Origin: Chloroflexia bacterium SDU3-3
GTDB lineage: Bacteria > Chloroflexota > Chloroflexia > Chloroflexales > Roseiflexaceae
NCBI GenBank assembly: GCA_009268125.1
Contig: WBOU01000021.1
Coordinates: 1 to 64,000 of the forward strand
DNA: 64,000 nucleotides
Direction of reading: 5' to 3'
Below are positions 42,999-52,429 of the stretch, piece by piece; position 1 is the stretch's first letter, and each line of letters starts with the position of its first letter. The notes under the pieces are model-generated. The model was not told where the DNA came from, did no database searches, and was given only the letters and a program-made list of their open reading frames with translations. A program made the translations under genes and the position numbers.

Positions 42999-44177
42999 CT
43001 AGCGGCTGGCCAGCGTCGCCCGCCCGATCAGGGCCAGGGCCAGATCATCCTGCAGGGGGTGGAACAGGCCAGCGCGCGCATCGCGCAGCAGCCGCTCCAG
43101 CGGCAGCGCCCGCGTGGTGCCGAAGCCCCCGGCCACGCGCAGCGCCAGATCCGTCACCTCGCAGGCGGTGTTGGTGCACAGGTACTTGGCGCTGGCGATC
43201 TGCGCCGCCAGCCCGTCGCGCAGCTCGGGGTGGGCCGACCAGGCCCGCGCGGTGCTGTAGAGCAGCGCGCGGCAGGCATCTAGCCGCGCCTGGATCTCGC
43301 CGACCCACTGCTGGATATGCGGCAGCGTGGCGATCGGCTTGCCCAACGAGGGCGGCGTGCGGGTGTTGGCGTAGCCGCAGGCGGCGTTGCAGGCCGCCTG
43401 GCCCACCCCCAGATACACCGCCGCAATCGCCAGCGACCAGCCGCTGAGCCTGCCTGGCGCGGCAGCCCCCACAACCCGCCGATCGACCACATAATCCTCA
43501 GGCACAAACACATCCTCGAACACCACATCGTCGTTCCCGCTGGTGCGCATGCCTAGGCTCTCGCCGCCCGTCTGCTGCACCAAAACCCCGCTGGTGCGCG
43601 CGTCGATGATCGCGGTGGCCGTCTCGGCCTGGTGCACGCCGCCGGAGGGCGGGATCACCACGCCGGTGGCCATGTAGCGCAGCGCCGGGCCTCCCGTGGC
43701 GAAGATCTTGTGGCCGCACACCATATAGCCGCCGGGCACCGGCGTGGCCGTGGTGGAGGGCAGCGACCCGCGCGAGACGCTGCCCATGGCCGCCTCGGTC
43801 ACCACCGAGTTGATCAGCCCGCCCTCGGCGGCGATGGTGCGGCAGACCTGGCCAAATACCGGCTCGGGCCAGGGGCGATCCTCGGCCAGCCGCCCAAGCA
43901 GCTGCACCAGCATGCCCGCGGCCAGCGCCGTCGCGCCATCACCTATGGCCAGGTGCTCCTGGGCCAGCACCATCTCCAGCACATCGGCCCCCGCGCCGCC
44001 GTACTCGGCGGGGATGACCAGCCGCAGGTAGCCCGCATCATGCAGGGCCTGGTAGTTCTCTATCGGAAAGCGACCCTGGCGATCATTCGCATCCACCTGC
44101 GGCGCGAAGCGCGCGGCCAGCTCGGCAGCCAGGTCGACGGTGCGGCGCTGGCGATCGGTCAGTTCTTCTCGGAGCAT
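42999..44177 (-). CDS. Acyl-CoA dehydrogenase family flavoprotein
   Basis: 392 residues with the three-part acyl-CoA dehydrogenase fold: N-terminal helical domain (LVIPAEYGGAGADVLEMVLAQ), middle beta domain (VTEAAMGSVSRGSLP, GYMVCGHKIFATGGP) and C-terminal helical domain (VGQAACNAACGYANTR, RVAGGFGTTRALPLERLLRDA). An obvious catalytic Glu cannot be fixed without alignment, so an acyl-CoA dehydrogenase or a related flavin monooxygenase/hydroxylase is possible. Substrate unknown. It precedes no obvious beta-oxidation partner; the next gene upstream is a glycosyltransferase. Confidence 0.85.
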   Translation of the reverse strand: MLREELTDRQRRTVDLAAELAARFAPQVDANDRQGRFPIENYQALHDAGYLRLVIPAEYGGAGADVLEMVLAQEHLAIGDGATALAAGMLVQLLGRLAEDRPWPEPVFGQVCRTIAAEGGLINSVVTEAAMGSVSRGSLPSTTATPVPGGYMVCGHKIFATGGPALRYMATGVVIPPSGGVHQAETATAIIDARTSGVLVQQTGGESLGMRTSGNDDVVFEDVFVPEDYVVDRRVVGAAAPGRLSGWSLAIAAVYLGVGQAACNAACGYANTRTPPSLGKPIATLPHIQQWVGEIQARLDACRALLYSTARAWSAHPELRDGLAAQIASAKYLCTNTACEVTDLALRVAGGFGTTRALPLERLLRDARAGLFHPLQDDLALALIGRATLASR

Positions 44178-44216
44178 GCGGTTGCCTTTCTTGATCGAGG
44201 GGAGATTGGTTCTACG

Positions 44217-46241
44217 CTAGGGGATGTTGATCGGCCCAACCACCAGCGCATCGGGGCCATCCGTCGGCGCGCCCGGCAGCGGGCTGGCTTCCAGCCCCAG
44301 GCGGCGCTGATCCTGCGGCGTGTAGAGGCCCAGCGAGAGCCAGTACGAGCCGGGGGGCAGCTGCCGCGCCACGGGGATGCTCTGCCGCCAGACCACCACA
44401 TGGCCCGGGCGCCACGCCGCCTGGAGCGGCACATCCACAGCGGCCACCTGCGCGCCGCTGGCATCCAGCACATGGATGAACAGCATGGCGTCGGGCGGGG
44501 CGGCCAGCAGCGGCTCTAGGTAGAGCGTCGCCGTGAGCACGCCGCTCGCATCTAGGCCAGATGTGTGGGTGTCATAGCCGTGCAGCGCAAATGCGCCGCC
44601 GAAGCGCGCCGCCAGCGGGTGACCGATATGCGGCAGCACGCGGTACACATAGGCGTACTCGATGCCGTGCCGCAGCACCGTGTAGGCGGGCGGGCCGGAT
44701 GCGCGCAGCGCCGTGGTGACATCCGGCGCATCGCCGCGCTGGATCTGATCCACCGTCAGAATAGCATAGGACGGCTCGCGCAGGGTCGGCGGCCAGTTCA
44801 GCTCGATGGCCTGGTTGCAGCGGTAGAAGGCCATGATCTCGGGGAAGGGCGCAGCCACCGGCAGCTCGCAGCTGGGGTCGTCCTGGGCGATGAAGGCGGC
44901 GGCATCCTCCAGCCCCTCGCCCCAGCCCACCGGCACCGAGCGCGCCGCCGCCGCGCCGCCGCCCAGCAGCGGGCTATAGTAGGCCAGCTCGTAGGGGTGG
45001 AACCACAGGAGCGTGCCGACCATGGCGGCGGCCAGCAGCCCCGGCAGGCCCCAGACCAGTGCGTGCCGCGCCGCCTGCCAGCGGGCCAGAAGCGCATCGT
45101 AGAGCGCCAGCAGGCCGACGGCGGCCAGCACATCCAGCGCGGGGAAGATCGGCAGCAGGTAGCGGTCAAACTTCTTGGGCAGCGCGCTCATGGCCAGCGC
45201 GAACATGGCCACAAACACCAGCAGCCACAGCAGCGCCGCGCCACCCGCAGGCCGCCAGCGCCGCCCCAGTGCCAACGCGGCAGCGGCCAGCAGCCCCAGC
45301 CCCACCCAGGGCGTCAGGCGGTAGGCCGCCGCCACCGGGTAGAACAGCGGCCCCGGCGCAGCCACCGATACGCCCATGAAAAAGTTGCCCCAGGCGTGCG
45401 GCTCCGCGCCATTGCCGCTCACCTCGGCCAGCACCTTGGCCAGCGCCGCGCCGGGCGCGACCCAGGCCGCGGGCCAGAGCGCCAGCCACGTGGCCGCGGC
45501 CAGCGCCGCCCAGGCCAGCGCCGGTGCCGCCGCGCCCACTAGGGCCGTGCGCCACGGCAGGCCAGCCCGCCGCGCCCGCCACAGCTGCGCCAGGGCCAGC
45601 AGCCCTACCATCGGCACCAGGATAGCCGAGGGCGATTTGGTGAGGAAGGCCAGCCCGCCGCAGGCCGCCGAGAGCGCCAGCGCGCCCCAGCGCACCGGCT
45701 GCCCAGCGCCGCCCTGCGCCACCAGCAGCGCCAGCACCGCAAGGGTGATAAAGGTCGCCAGCAGCGCATCGGTGTGCAGCAGCTGGGCGTGGGCCACCAG
45801 AAAGGGGTCGCAGGCCCACAGCAGCCCGGCCAGCAGCGCCGCGCGCCCGCCCACCAGCCGCCGCAGTAGCGCGTAGCCCAGCGCCACCCCCGCCGAGCAT
45901 ACCAGCGCCACAAACAGCCGCATAGAGCGCAGCTCGGCCAGCTGGCCCTGGGCGTCGGCAAAGCCCGCAGCGGCCAGCGCCGCATGCAGGCGCAGGCCCG
46001 CCGCGCCCAGCCACATCGTGGTGACGCCAGGGTGGCCGGAGATCGCCGTGGCAGCGTAGTCGCCGCGCCCCAGCGCATCCAGAAACTCGTGCGAGCGGCC
46101 CAGCCACGCAAAGGCCTCGTCGATCGTTATGAAGGAGCCAAGCGCCAGCGCGCGCGGCAGCAGCGCCAGCAAAAACAGCAGCGCCAGCAGCGGCCAGCGG
46201 CGCGAGGGGGAATCGGAAAGTTCAATCACAGCAGCGCGCAC
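44217..46241 (-). CDS. GT39-like membrane glycosyltransferase (GT-C fold)
   Basis: 674 residues with about ten to twelve hydrophobic segments and a C-terminal soluble domain of about 170 residues. Near the N-terminus FITIDEAFAWLGRSHEF carries the acidic pair in the first outer loop that is the hallmark of GT-C enzymes using polyprenyl-phosphate sugars, and GHPGVTTMWLG follows. The last part resembles a carbohydrate-binding beta-sandwich. It probably glycosylates envelope proteins or lipids. The start may be a few codons downstream. A second GT-C-like protein is encoded divergently. Confidence 0.8.
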   Translation of the reverse strand: MRAAVIELSDSPSRRWPLLALLFLLALLPRALALGSFITIDEAFAWLGRSHEFLDALGRGDYAATAISGHPGVTTMWLGAAGLRLHAALAAAGFADAQGQLAELRSMRLFVALVCSAGVALGYALLRRLVGGRAALLAGLLWACDPFLVAHAQLLHTDALLATFITLAVLALLVAQGGAGQPVRWGALALSAACGGLAFLTKSPSAILVPMVGLLALAQLWRARRAGLPWRTALVGAAAPALAWAALAAATWLALWPAAWVAPGAALAKVLAEVSGNGAEPHAWGNFFMGVSVAAPGPLFYPVAAAYRLTPWVGLGLLAAAALALGRRWRPAGGAALLWLLVFVAMFALAMSALPKKFDRYLLPIFPALDVLAAVGLLALYDALLARWQAARHALVWGLPGLLAAAMVGTLLWFHPYELAYYSPLLGGGAAAARSVPVGWGEGLEDAAAFIAQDDPSCELPVAAPFPEIMAFYRCNQAIELNWPPTLREPSYAILTVDQIQRGDAPDVTTALRASGPPAYTVLRHGIEYAYVYRVLPHIGHPLAARFGGAFALHGYDTHTSGLDASGVLTATLYLEPLLAAPPDAMLFIHVLDASGAQVAAVDVPLQAAWRPGHVVVWRQSIPVARQLPPGSYWLSLGLYTPQDQRRLGLEASPLPGAPTDGPDALVVGPINIP

Positions 46242-46370
46242 CTGTTGGAAGCAAAGCGTATCCGGCTGGATTGTAGGCCAGATGCGGCGGTGGTGTCAAA
46301 GAGTAGCGCATGAGGACTCAGATCCGGTATGATAGCAGCGCCATCTCTATCTTTGAACAGGTGCACTCAC

Positions 46371-47933
46371 ATGACGACCGCTCGCCCATCCCAACGACCG
46401 CGCGTAATCGCCATTGCCGCCTATATCGGCATCTGCGGCGTGCTGCTCGGGTGCGCCCTTGCGCTCAACAGCGGCACCTTTACCTACACCCTCGATGACC
46501 CCTACATTCACCTGTCGCTGGCGCGCAATATTCTCCATGGCAGCTACGGTATGAACAGCGGCGAGTTCGCCGCACCGGCCTCCAGCATCATCTGGCCCGT
46601 TCTGATCGCGCCGTTTACCACGCTGCCGATCGGAGTCTACGCTCCGCTGATCCTCAGCATGGCCAGCGCAATCGGCAGCATCTCGCTGCTGGCGCGCATG
46701 TTTGCCGAGGCATTCGGGCGCGTGGAGGCCAGATACACCCAGGCGACCCAGGCCATCCTGCTGATCTGGCTCATGGTGACGGCCAATCTGATCGGCCTCA
46801 CCTTCACCGGCATGGAGCACAACGCTCAGATCTGCTGCACGCTGCTCACCCTACGCGGGCTGCTGATCGAGCGCGAGCGGCGCATGGTGCCCTGGTGGCT
46901 CTGCGCCGCGATCATTCTGGCACCGCTGCTGCGCTACGAGTGCCTAGTGCTCTCTGGGCTGGCCATCATCTACCTGCTGTGGCGCAGGCATGTGGGCCAG
47001 GCGGCGCTCTGCGTGGGCGTCATCGTGGTGGTCATGGGCGCATTCACCGCCATGCTGGCCTCCCACGGCGTGGGGCTGCTGCCAAGCTCGGTCATATCCA
47101 AGTCGAGCGCCTACGGCACATCGGTCGGCGATTTCCTGGGCAGCCGACTCCAGAAGATCTTTTTCTCGCAGCCCGGGCTGGTGCTGCTAGCATGCATCGC
47201 CGCTATGCTGCTGAGAACAAGGCCGACGCTGCAGCCCGTGGCCTGGATCATGGCCGCCGCCACCGCCATCCACCTGCTGTTTGGGCGAACTGCGGGCTAC
47301 CCGCGCTACGAGATGTACCTGCTCGCCAGCGACTGCGCATTTCTGATCATCGCGCACCCCGAGCGGATTATGTCGATCGTGGAGCGGGTGCGGCCCATTC
47401 TCGCCAGCATCACGCTGGTCATGATCGCTCCGCTGGTCAGCGTCACCAGCCTGATCGCAACCGTGGAGATGCCGATCGGCAGCAATAATGTCTACGAGCA
47501 GCAGTTTCAGATGGCGCGCTTTGTGGCCGACTACTACCGCGCCCCCGTCGCCGTCAATGACATAGGGCTGGTCACATGGGGCGGAAAGCAGCCGGTGCTC
47601 GATCTGTGGGGGCTAGCCTCCTATCCGGCGCTGCAGCTGCGGCTGGGCGACACGCCCGACCCGATCTGGATGGAGCAGATCGCCCAGCAGCACGATGTGC
47701 ACCTAGCCATGATCTACAGCTACTGGTTTAAAGGCGTGCCGCCCAGCTGGGTGCCGCTTGGCACGCTGCGGATGAGCCGCTTCGAGGCCACCGTGACCGA
47801 CAAGGTGACCTTCTACGCCACCGACGAGGCCACCGCCCAGCGCGTGCGCGCCATGCTGCCACAGTTCGTCGCCACGCTACCGCCCGCCGTGCGGTTCGAG
47901 CCACCCGCCGACACACCCCCTAACGAGCCATGA
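46371..47933 (+). CDS. GT-C-like multi-pass membrane protein
   Basis: 520 residues from ATG 46371 (AGGTG upstream). About ten membrane helices are seen. The first outer loop has TLDDPYIHLSLARN, an acidic pair typical of GT-C glycosyltransferases, and HGSYGMNSGEFAAPASSIIWP follows. The C-terminal 130 residues are less hydrophobic (VAVNDIGLVTWGGKQPVLDLWG) and resemble the outer domain of such enzymes. Donor and acceptor unknown. Confidence 0.75.
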   Translation: MTTARPSQRPRVIAIAAYIGICGVLLGCALALNSGTFTYTLDDPYIHLSLARNILHGSYGMNSGEFAAPASSIIWPVLIAPFTTLPIGVYAPLILSMASAIGSISLLARMFAEAFGRVEARYTQATQAILLIWLMVTANLIGLTFTGMEHNAQICCTLLTLRGLLIERERRMVPWWLCAAIILAPLLRYECLVLSGLAIIYLLWRRHVGQAALCVGVIVVVMGAFTAMLASHGVGLLPSSVISKSSAYGTSVGDFLGSRLQKIFFSQPGLVLLACIAAMLLRTRPTLQPVAWIMAAATAIHLLFGRTAGYPRYEMYLLASDCAFLIIAHPERIMSIVERVRPILASITLVMIAPLVSVTSLIATVEMPIGSNNVYEQQFQMARFVADYYRAPVAVNDIGLVTWGGKQPVLDLWGLASYPALQLRLGDTPDPIWMEQIAQQHDVHLAMIYSYWFKGVPPSWVPLGTLRMSRFEATVTDKVTFYATDEATAQRVRAMLPQFVATLPPAVRFEPPADTPPNEP

Positions 47934-47937
47934 GGCC

Positions 47938-48930
47938 CTAGGCCGCCGCGCGCAGCCAGGCCGCCGTGCGCGCCAGCCCCTCCTCGGTGCTCACCAGCGG
48001 CGCGTAGCCCAGGTCGCGCCGCGCCGCGCTCAGGTCGAAGTAGCGCGAGTTGGCCATCTGCGCCACCAGCAGCCGCGTGAGCGGAGGCTCCTGGCCGCCG
48101 CCCAGCAGCCGGTAGGCATCCTCCATCAGCCCAGCGGCGGCGCGGGCCAGGGGGTAAGGAATGGCCGGGTGGTCGGGCACCTGTGGCGCGCCCACCAGCT
48201 CCAGCAGGCGGTTGATAAAGGCCCACAGGTTCACCGGCTGCTCCTGGCCGATGAAGTAGGCCCGGCCCACCACCGGCGACCCCGCGCGCAGCCGGTCGGC
48301 GGCTGCCAGATGCGCGGCGGCTGCGTTTTCCACATAGGTCACATCCACCAGATTGGTGCCATCGCCCACCCGCCGCAGCCGCCCGGCGCGCGCCCGCCGC
48401 ACCAGGATGGGCATCAGCGTGGCGTCGCGTGGCCCCCAGACCAGCGGCGGGCGGATGGCTACCGTCAGTAGGCCGGGCTGGCGCAGCAGCCACTGCTCGG
48501 CCAGGGCCTTGGTGTAGGGGTAAGCCGCCAGGTAGCGGCGCGGGTAGGGCCGCGACTCGTCGGCGTGCTCCACGCTCTCCTCGCCAAACACCACCGAGGG
48601 CGAGGAGGTATAGACCATGCGGCGCACCCCGGCGCGGGCGGCCTGCCGCGCGATATGCTGCGTGGCCGTCACGTTGTTCTGGTAGAAGTCGCGCAGCGTG
48701 CCCCAGACCCCGGCCTTGGCGGCCACATGGAACACCACATCGCAGCCTTCCAGCGCGTCGGCTAGCGGCGTGCCCACCGCCAGATCGACCTGAAAGCAGG
48801 CCACGCCCAGCGCCTCTAGCTCGGGGTAGCGGCTGCGGCCCACCACCCGCACCTCGTCGCCGCGCGCCAGCAGCTGCTCCACGATCGCGCGACCGATAAA
48901 GCCATTGCCGCCCGTCACCAGCGCTCGCAT
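47938..48930 (-). CDS. oleD: OleD-like NAD(P)H-dependent reductase of the olefin pathway
   Basis: Reduces the beta-keto acid made by OleA to a beta-hydroxy acid. 330 residues of the short-chain/extended 3-beta-HSD-like type: the Rossmann motif VTGGNGFIGRAIVEQLL, VFHVAAKAGVWG, YTSSPSVVFG and the catalytic YPYTKALAE (Tyr-x3-Lys) are all visible. The ATG overlaps the stop of the upstream membrane gene (TGATG). With oleC and oleB on the same strand the call is strong; by sequence alone a sterol-type dehydrogenase would be possible. Confidence 0.88.
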   Translation of the reverse strand: MRALVTGGNGFIGRAIVEQLLARGDEVRVVGRSRYPELEALGVACFQVDLAVGTPLADALEGCDVVFHVAAKAGVWGTLRDFYQNNVTATQHIARQAARAGVRRMVYTSSPSVVFGEESVEHADESRPYPRRYLAAYPYTKALAEQWLLRQPGLLTVAIRPPLVWGPRDATLMPILVRRARAGRLRRVGDGTNLVDVTYVENAAAAHLAAADRLRAGSPVVGRAYFIGQEQPVNLWAFINRLLELVGAPQVPDHPAIPYPLARAAAGLMEDAYRLLGGGQEPPLTRLLVAQMANSRYFDLSAARRDLGYAPLVSTEEGLARTAAWLRAAA

Positions 48931-49673
48931 CAGGCCGCCCTTTCCGGCTGGGCCGCCCGCGACTCCTCGCGCAGCCGCATCAGCTCCCAGAAGTCGCTCT
49001 CCAGCTTGGGCGTGTCGCCATCTTGCGGCAGGTGCTCGAAGATCGCGCGGTACACGATCCAGAAGCCGATGCTCACCACAATCAGGTTGGGGATGGGCAG
49101 CACCACGCGGGTCAGCCCGTTCACATAGGCCACCTGGCTGTTGAACTCGGGCGTGCCAAACGATGCAACTACGATATTCAGATTCAGAAAGAAGTTGATC
49201 ACCGCCGCGATCACGTTGGCCAGCACCACCAGCCAGGTGGCCAGCTGCAGCTTGGCTGGGATGCCAGGCTCGCGCAGCAGCTCGGCTAGCGCACGCTCGC
49301 GCTCGGGGGTGTTGGGGTTCACAGCCTGGGCGAAAAAGAAGCGAAACACCGGCTTGCCCAGCAGCGCCGACACCGCGAAGATGATGGTGGTGACGAGCAG
49401 GCTCATGTTGTCCTTGATCGCGTACAGCAGCCCATCCACGAACCAGAAGGCAATCACGCCGTTAATGATCGCACCCAGCCCGATATAGCTGGTGATGAAG
49501 TTGAACTTCTTGGTGAGAAACAGCAGGTCATAGAACACCCAGGCCACGGGGATGAGCGCGGCAACCACGTAGGCGGTGGGCGCACCCGTGCGCGGCGTGA
49601 GGAAGTTGAGCACCAGGATGGGGATGACCGCACCGACAAACAGATCGAGGAGGAGCTTTGTGCTTTGCTTCAT
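48930..49673 (-). CDS. VC0807-like six-TM membrane protein in the olefin cluster
   Basis: 247 residues from ATG 49673; an upstream TTG is unlikely. Five to six membrane helices with LNFLTPRTGAPTAYVVAALIP and ALLGKPVFRFFFAQAVNP, resembling VC0807/intracellular-septation-like proteins. It sits 18 bases after oleC and overlaps oleD, so it is a member of the operon. Possible roles are organising the Ole complex at the membrane or handling the hydrocarbon product; both are guesses. Confidence 0.7.
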   Translation of the reverse strand: MKQSTKLLLDLFVGAVIPILVLNFLTPRTGAPTAYVVAALIPVAWVFYDLLFLTKKFNFITSYIGLGAIINGVIAFWFVDGLLYAIKDNMSLLVTTIIFAVSALLGKPVFRFFFAQAVNPNTPERERALAELLREPGIPAKLQLATWLVVLANVIAAVINFFLNLNIVVASFGTPEFNSQVAYVNGLTRVVLPIPNLIVVSIGFWIVYRAIFEHLPQDGDTPKLESDFWELMRLREESRAAQPERAA

Positions 49674-49691
49674 GGGTCGCTTTCTCAAGGG

Positions 49692-51362
49692 CTAGAAGCC
49701 CGCTTCTTGCAATGGCCGCTGACGCTCGGCCCAGGCCGCCAGGCGGTCGCGGAAGATCTTGGCGTTGTGGCGCACATCCACTGGGAAGGCCGGGTGAAAT
49801 AGCACCGTGCGAATGCCCGCTGTGAGCGGCGTGGATGCGCCCAGCGCCAGCAGCTCGTGGGCCAGGCGGGCGCGCTCGGCCCGGCTGCGCGGGAAATGCC
49901 CCGGCCTTGGCTCGGCCACGATGGCAGGCGTGCGCAGCGCGCCGCCGCCCAGCCCCACCAGCGCGGTGCGGGCCACCTCGGGGTGCTGGTTGAACACCGG
50001 CTCGACCTGCTCGGTGAACAGGGTGCCGCCTGCCGTGGGCACGCGATGCGCCTTACGACCACAGAACCACAGCCGCCCCTGCGCATCCAGATAGCCCACG
50101 TCGCCCATGCGGTGCCACACGCGCGCGCCGTCGGCGATCTTGGCCAGCCGGTTGGCCTCGGGGCGGGCTAGATAGCGCCGCGTCACCATCGGCCCGCACA
50201 CCACGATCTCGCCCACCGCCTCGGGCGGCAGCGGCTCCACATCGGTCCAGCTGGTCAGCGCATCCTCGCCGATCGGGATGATCCGCAGCTCCATGCCGGG
50301 CAGCGGCAGCCCCAGGCAGGCCCCGGCGGTCGGGCCGCGCTCGGCCTGGGCCGCCAGCACCTCGCGCCCGCCGATCGACGTGATCGGCAGGGCCTCGGTC
50401 GCGCCGTAGGGCGTGTGGGTGCCGCCGCCCTCGCCCAGCAGCGGCAGCATCTGCGCGTGCAGCCGCGCGGGCACCGGAGCGCCCGCCATCATCACGCGCC
50501 GCAGCGAGGGCAGCCGCTCGCCGCGCTCGGCGCAGTGGGCCGCCACCTTGGCCCAGATCGCGGGCGAGCCAAACGACGAGGTGACGCGGTGGCGCTGGAT
50601 GAACGACACCACCTCGGCGGGGTCGCACGCGGCTGGCCGCGTGGGGTCGATAGGCGGGATGGCCGAGGTCAGACCCATGGCCACATTAAACAGCACAAAC
50701 AGCGGGAAGACCGGCATCTCGACCTCGCCCTGCTGGATGCCATAGTGCTCGCGCAGCACAGCGCACTGGGCGTTGAGCATGCTGTGCTCGTACAGCACGC
50801 CCTTGGGCACGCCTGTGCTGCCAGTGGTAAAGGCGATCGCCGCCGTATCATCCGCCGCCACTGTCGCGGTGGGGTAGGGCGCGGCCACGCCCGCCCCCAC
50901 CGACTCCAGCGCACCCAGCCGCAGGCTGCCCGGCGCAGCGTAGCGGCCCACCGTCACCCAGCGGCGCACGTGGCGCAGCGCGCCCGGCGCGGCCAGCCGC
51001 AGCAGGTGCGCGCGCGGCACGCCGATCAGCGCCTCGGGCGCGGCCTCGGCGATGCACTGGCGGATGTTCTGCGTGCCCATGGCCGGGTCGATCAGGATGG
51101 GCACTGCGCCCACCTGAAACAGCGCGAAGCCTAGGGCCAGCAGCGGCAGCCCGGCGGGCACCATCAGCAGCACCCGCGTGCCCTGCGCTATGCCGCAGCC
51201 CGCCAGGCCCCAGGCCAGTGCGTTGCTCTTGCGCGCCAGCTCGGCGTAGGTCAGCCGCTCGCAGCCGCGCGGCGTCTCGTGCAGCACCGCCACCTGATCA
51301 GGCCGCAGCCGGGCCTGCTCGGGCAGGAAGGCCGCGATGTTCTGCGCAGCCTCACTCGTCAT
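49692..51362 (-). CDS. oleC: OleC beta-lactone synthetase (AMP-forming ligase)
   Basis: Member of the acyl-adenylate-forming family that, in the ole pathway, turns the beta-hydroxy acid into a beta-lactone. 556 residues. The AMP-loop is AFTTGSTGVPKGVLYEH, followed by TPYGATEALPI and RMGDVGYLDAQGRLWFCGRKAHR, in the expected order. OleC proteins have a disordered loop and lack a free-CoA step; I cannot test that here. It overlaps oleB by four bases. Confidence 0.9.
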   Translation of the reverse strand: MTSEAAQNIAAFLPEQARLRPDQVAVLHETPRGCERLTYAELARKSNALAWGLAGCGIAQGTRVLLMVPAGLPLLALGFALFQVGAVPILIDPAMGTQNIRQCIAEAAPEALIGVPRAHLLRLAAPGALRHVRRWVTVGRYAAPGSLRLGALESVGAGVAAPYPTATVAADDTAAIAFTTGSTGVPKGVLYEHSMLNAQCAVLREHYGIQQGEVEMPVFPLFVLFNVAMGLTSAIPPIDPTRPAACDPAEVVSFIQRHRVTSSFGSPAIWAKVAAHCAERGERLPSLRRVMMAGAPVPARLHAQMLPLLGEGGGTHTPYGATEALPITSIGGREVLAAQAERGPTAGACLGLPLPGMELRIIPIGEDALTSWTDVEPLPPEAVGEIVVCGPMVTRRYLARPEANRLAKIADGARVWHRMGDVGYLDAQGRLWFCGRKAHRVPTAGGTLFTEQVEPVFNQHPEVARTALVGLGGGALRTPAIVAEPRPGHFPRSRAERARLAHELLALGASTPLTAGIRTVLFHPAFPVDVRHNAKIFRDRLAAWAERQRPLQEAGF

Positions 51363-52237
51363 GCCAGGAACCGCACGATGCGCGAGGCCACCTCGCCCGG
51401 GGCCTCCTCCAGCAGGTAGTGCCCCGCCTCGTCGTAGCGCGCCGCCGAGGCCAGCGGGAAGCGCTGCATCCAGCCGCTCAGGAAGCTATCGTCAAAAAAG
51501 GTGTCGCGCCCACCCCAGAGGATGAGCGCGGGGGTCTCGCGGAACTGGCCGATCTGCCGGTCGATCGCCTCCATCAGCGGCCATGTGGGGTGGCTAGGGT
51601 GGGTGGGCAGGTCTTCCACAAAGCGCTGCAGCGCGATGCGGTCGTGGTGGCTGCGGTAGGGCATCAGGTGGCCCTCGCGCACATCCTGCGGCAGCGTAGG
51701 CGTGTCCCACGGCGCGGCGTAGGGCGTCAGCCCCAGGCGGCGGCTGAGCAGATCGCCGAGCGGCGCGACCTGGCCCAGCGCCACCGGCAGCGGCACGCGC
51801 GGCGGCAGGAAGGCCAGGCTGTTCATCACCACCAGCCGCCGCAGCCGCAGCTCGTGGCGCACCGCGTAGCCCAGCCCGACCGGCCCGCCCCAGTCGTGCA
51901 CCACCAGATCGGCCTCGGCGACACCCAGCTGGCGCAGCAGCAGGGCCAGATTTTTAATATGGTTCGCCAGCTGGTAGAGGTAGCCCTGCGGTTTGTCCGA
52001 CAGGCCGCAGCCCAGATGATCGGGCGCGATCACACGGTGGGCCTCGCGCAGCGCCAGAATGAGCCGACGGTAGTAGAACGACCACGTGAGGTTGCCATGG
52101 AGCAGCACCACCACCGGCCCGCTGCCCTCATCCACATAGCTCATCGTGCCGCCGGGTACGGCGATGCGCTGCTGCGCGAACGGGTAGAGCGCCTGGGTGG
52201 GCCCAAGATCGATCTCTGTACGCTGTGCGGTAGCCAC
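51359..52237 (-). CDS. oleB: OleB beta-lactone decarboxylase (haloalkane-dehalogenase-like alpha/beta hydrolase)
   Basis: Decarboxylates the beta-lactone to a cis-olefin. A GTG start at 52237 is chosen because AAGGAGG lies seven bases upstream; this gives 292 residues. The dehalogenase-type nucleophile Asp is in VVHDWGGPVG, the oxyanion region is LLHGNLTWSFYYRRL, and a late His is in YDEAGHYLLEEAP. First gene of the run; the upstream flank carries a repeat and the MITE-like element. Confidence 0.88.
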   Translation of the reverse strand: MATAQRTEIDLGPTQALYPFAQQRIAVPGGTMSYVDEGSGPVVVLLHGNLTWSFYYRRLILALREAHRVIAPDHLGCGLSDKPQGYLYQLANHIKNLALLLRQLGVAEADLVVHDWGGPVGLGYAVRHELRLRRLVVMNSLAFLPPRVPLPVALGQVAPLGDLLSRRLGLTPYAAPWDTPTLPQDVREGHLMPYRSHHDRIALQRFVEDLPTHPSHPTWPLMEAIDRQIGQFRETPALILWGGRDTFFDDSFLSGWMQRFPLASAARYDEAGHYLLEEAPGEVASRIVRFLA

Positions 52238-52323
52238 GGCGATCCTCCTTGGTTTGGTACGCAGGTGAGATTCGCGGGATACTATAGCATACAATCTGGC
52301 CCGATTCGACCCCGCCACACCGC

Positions 52324-52418
52324 AAGGGGAACCGCTTTACCACCAAGGCTCCAAAACGCCAAGGAGCAAAAGGGAACGAATACCACGAAGGCGCGAAGAC
52401 ACGAAGGGGACAAGAAAA
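52324..52418. repeat. CCAAGG-type intergenic repeat, copy 3
   Basis: Begins GGAACCGCTTTACCACCAAG, with CCAAAACGCCAAGG, ACCACGAAGG and GACACGAAGG words following, as in copies at 7850-7930 and 34068-34160. It abuts the MITE-like element at 52430. Confidence 0.7.
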
Positions 52419-52429
52419 GCATTTGGATA

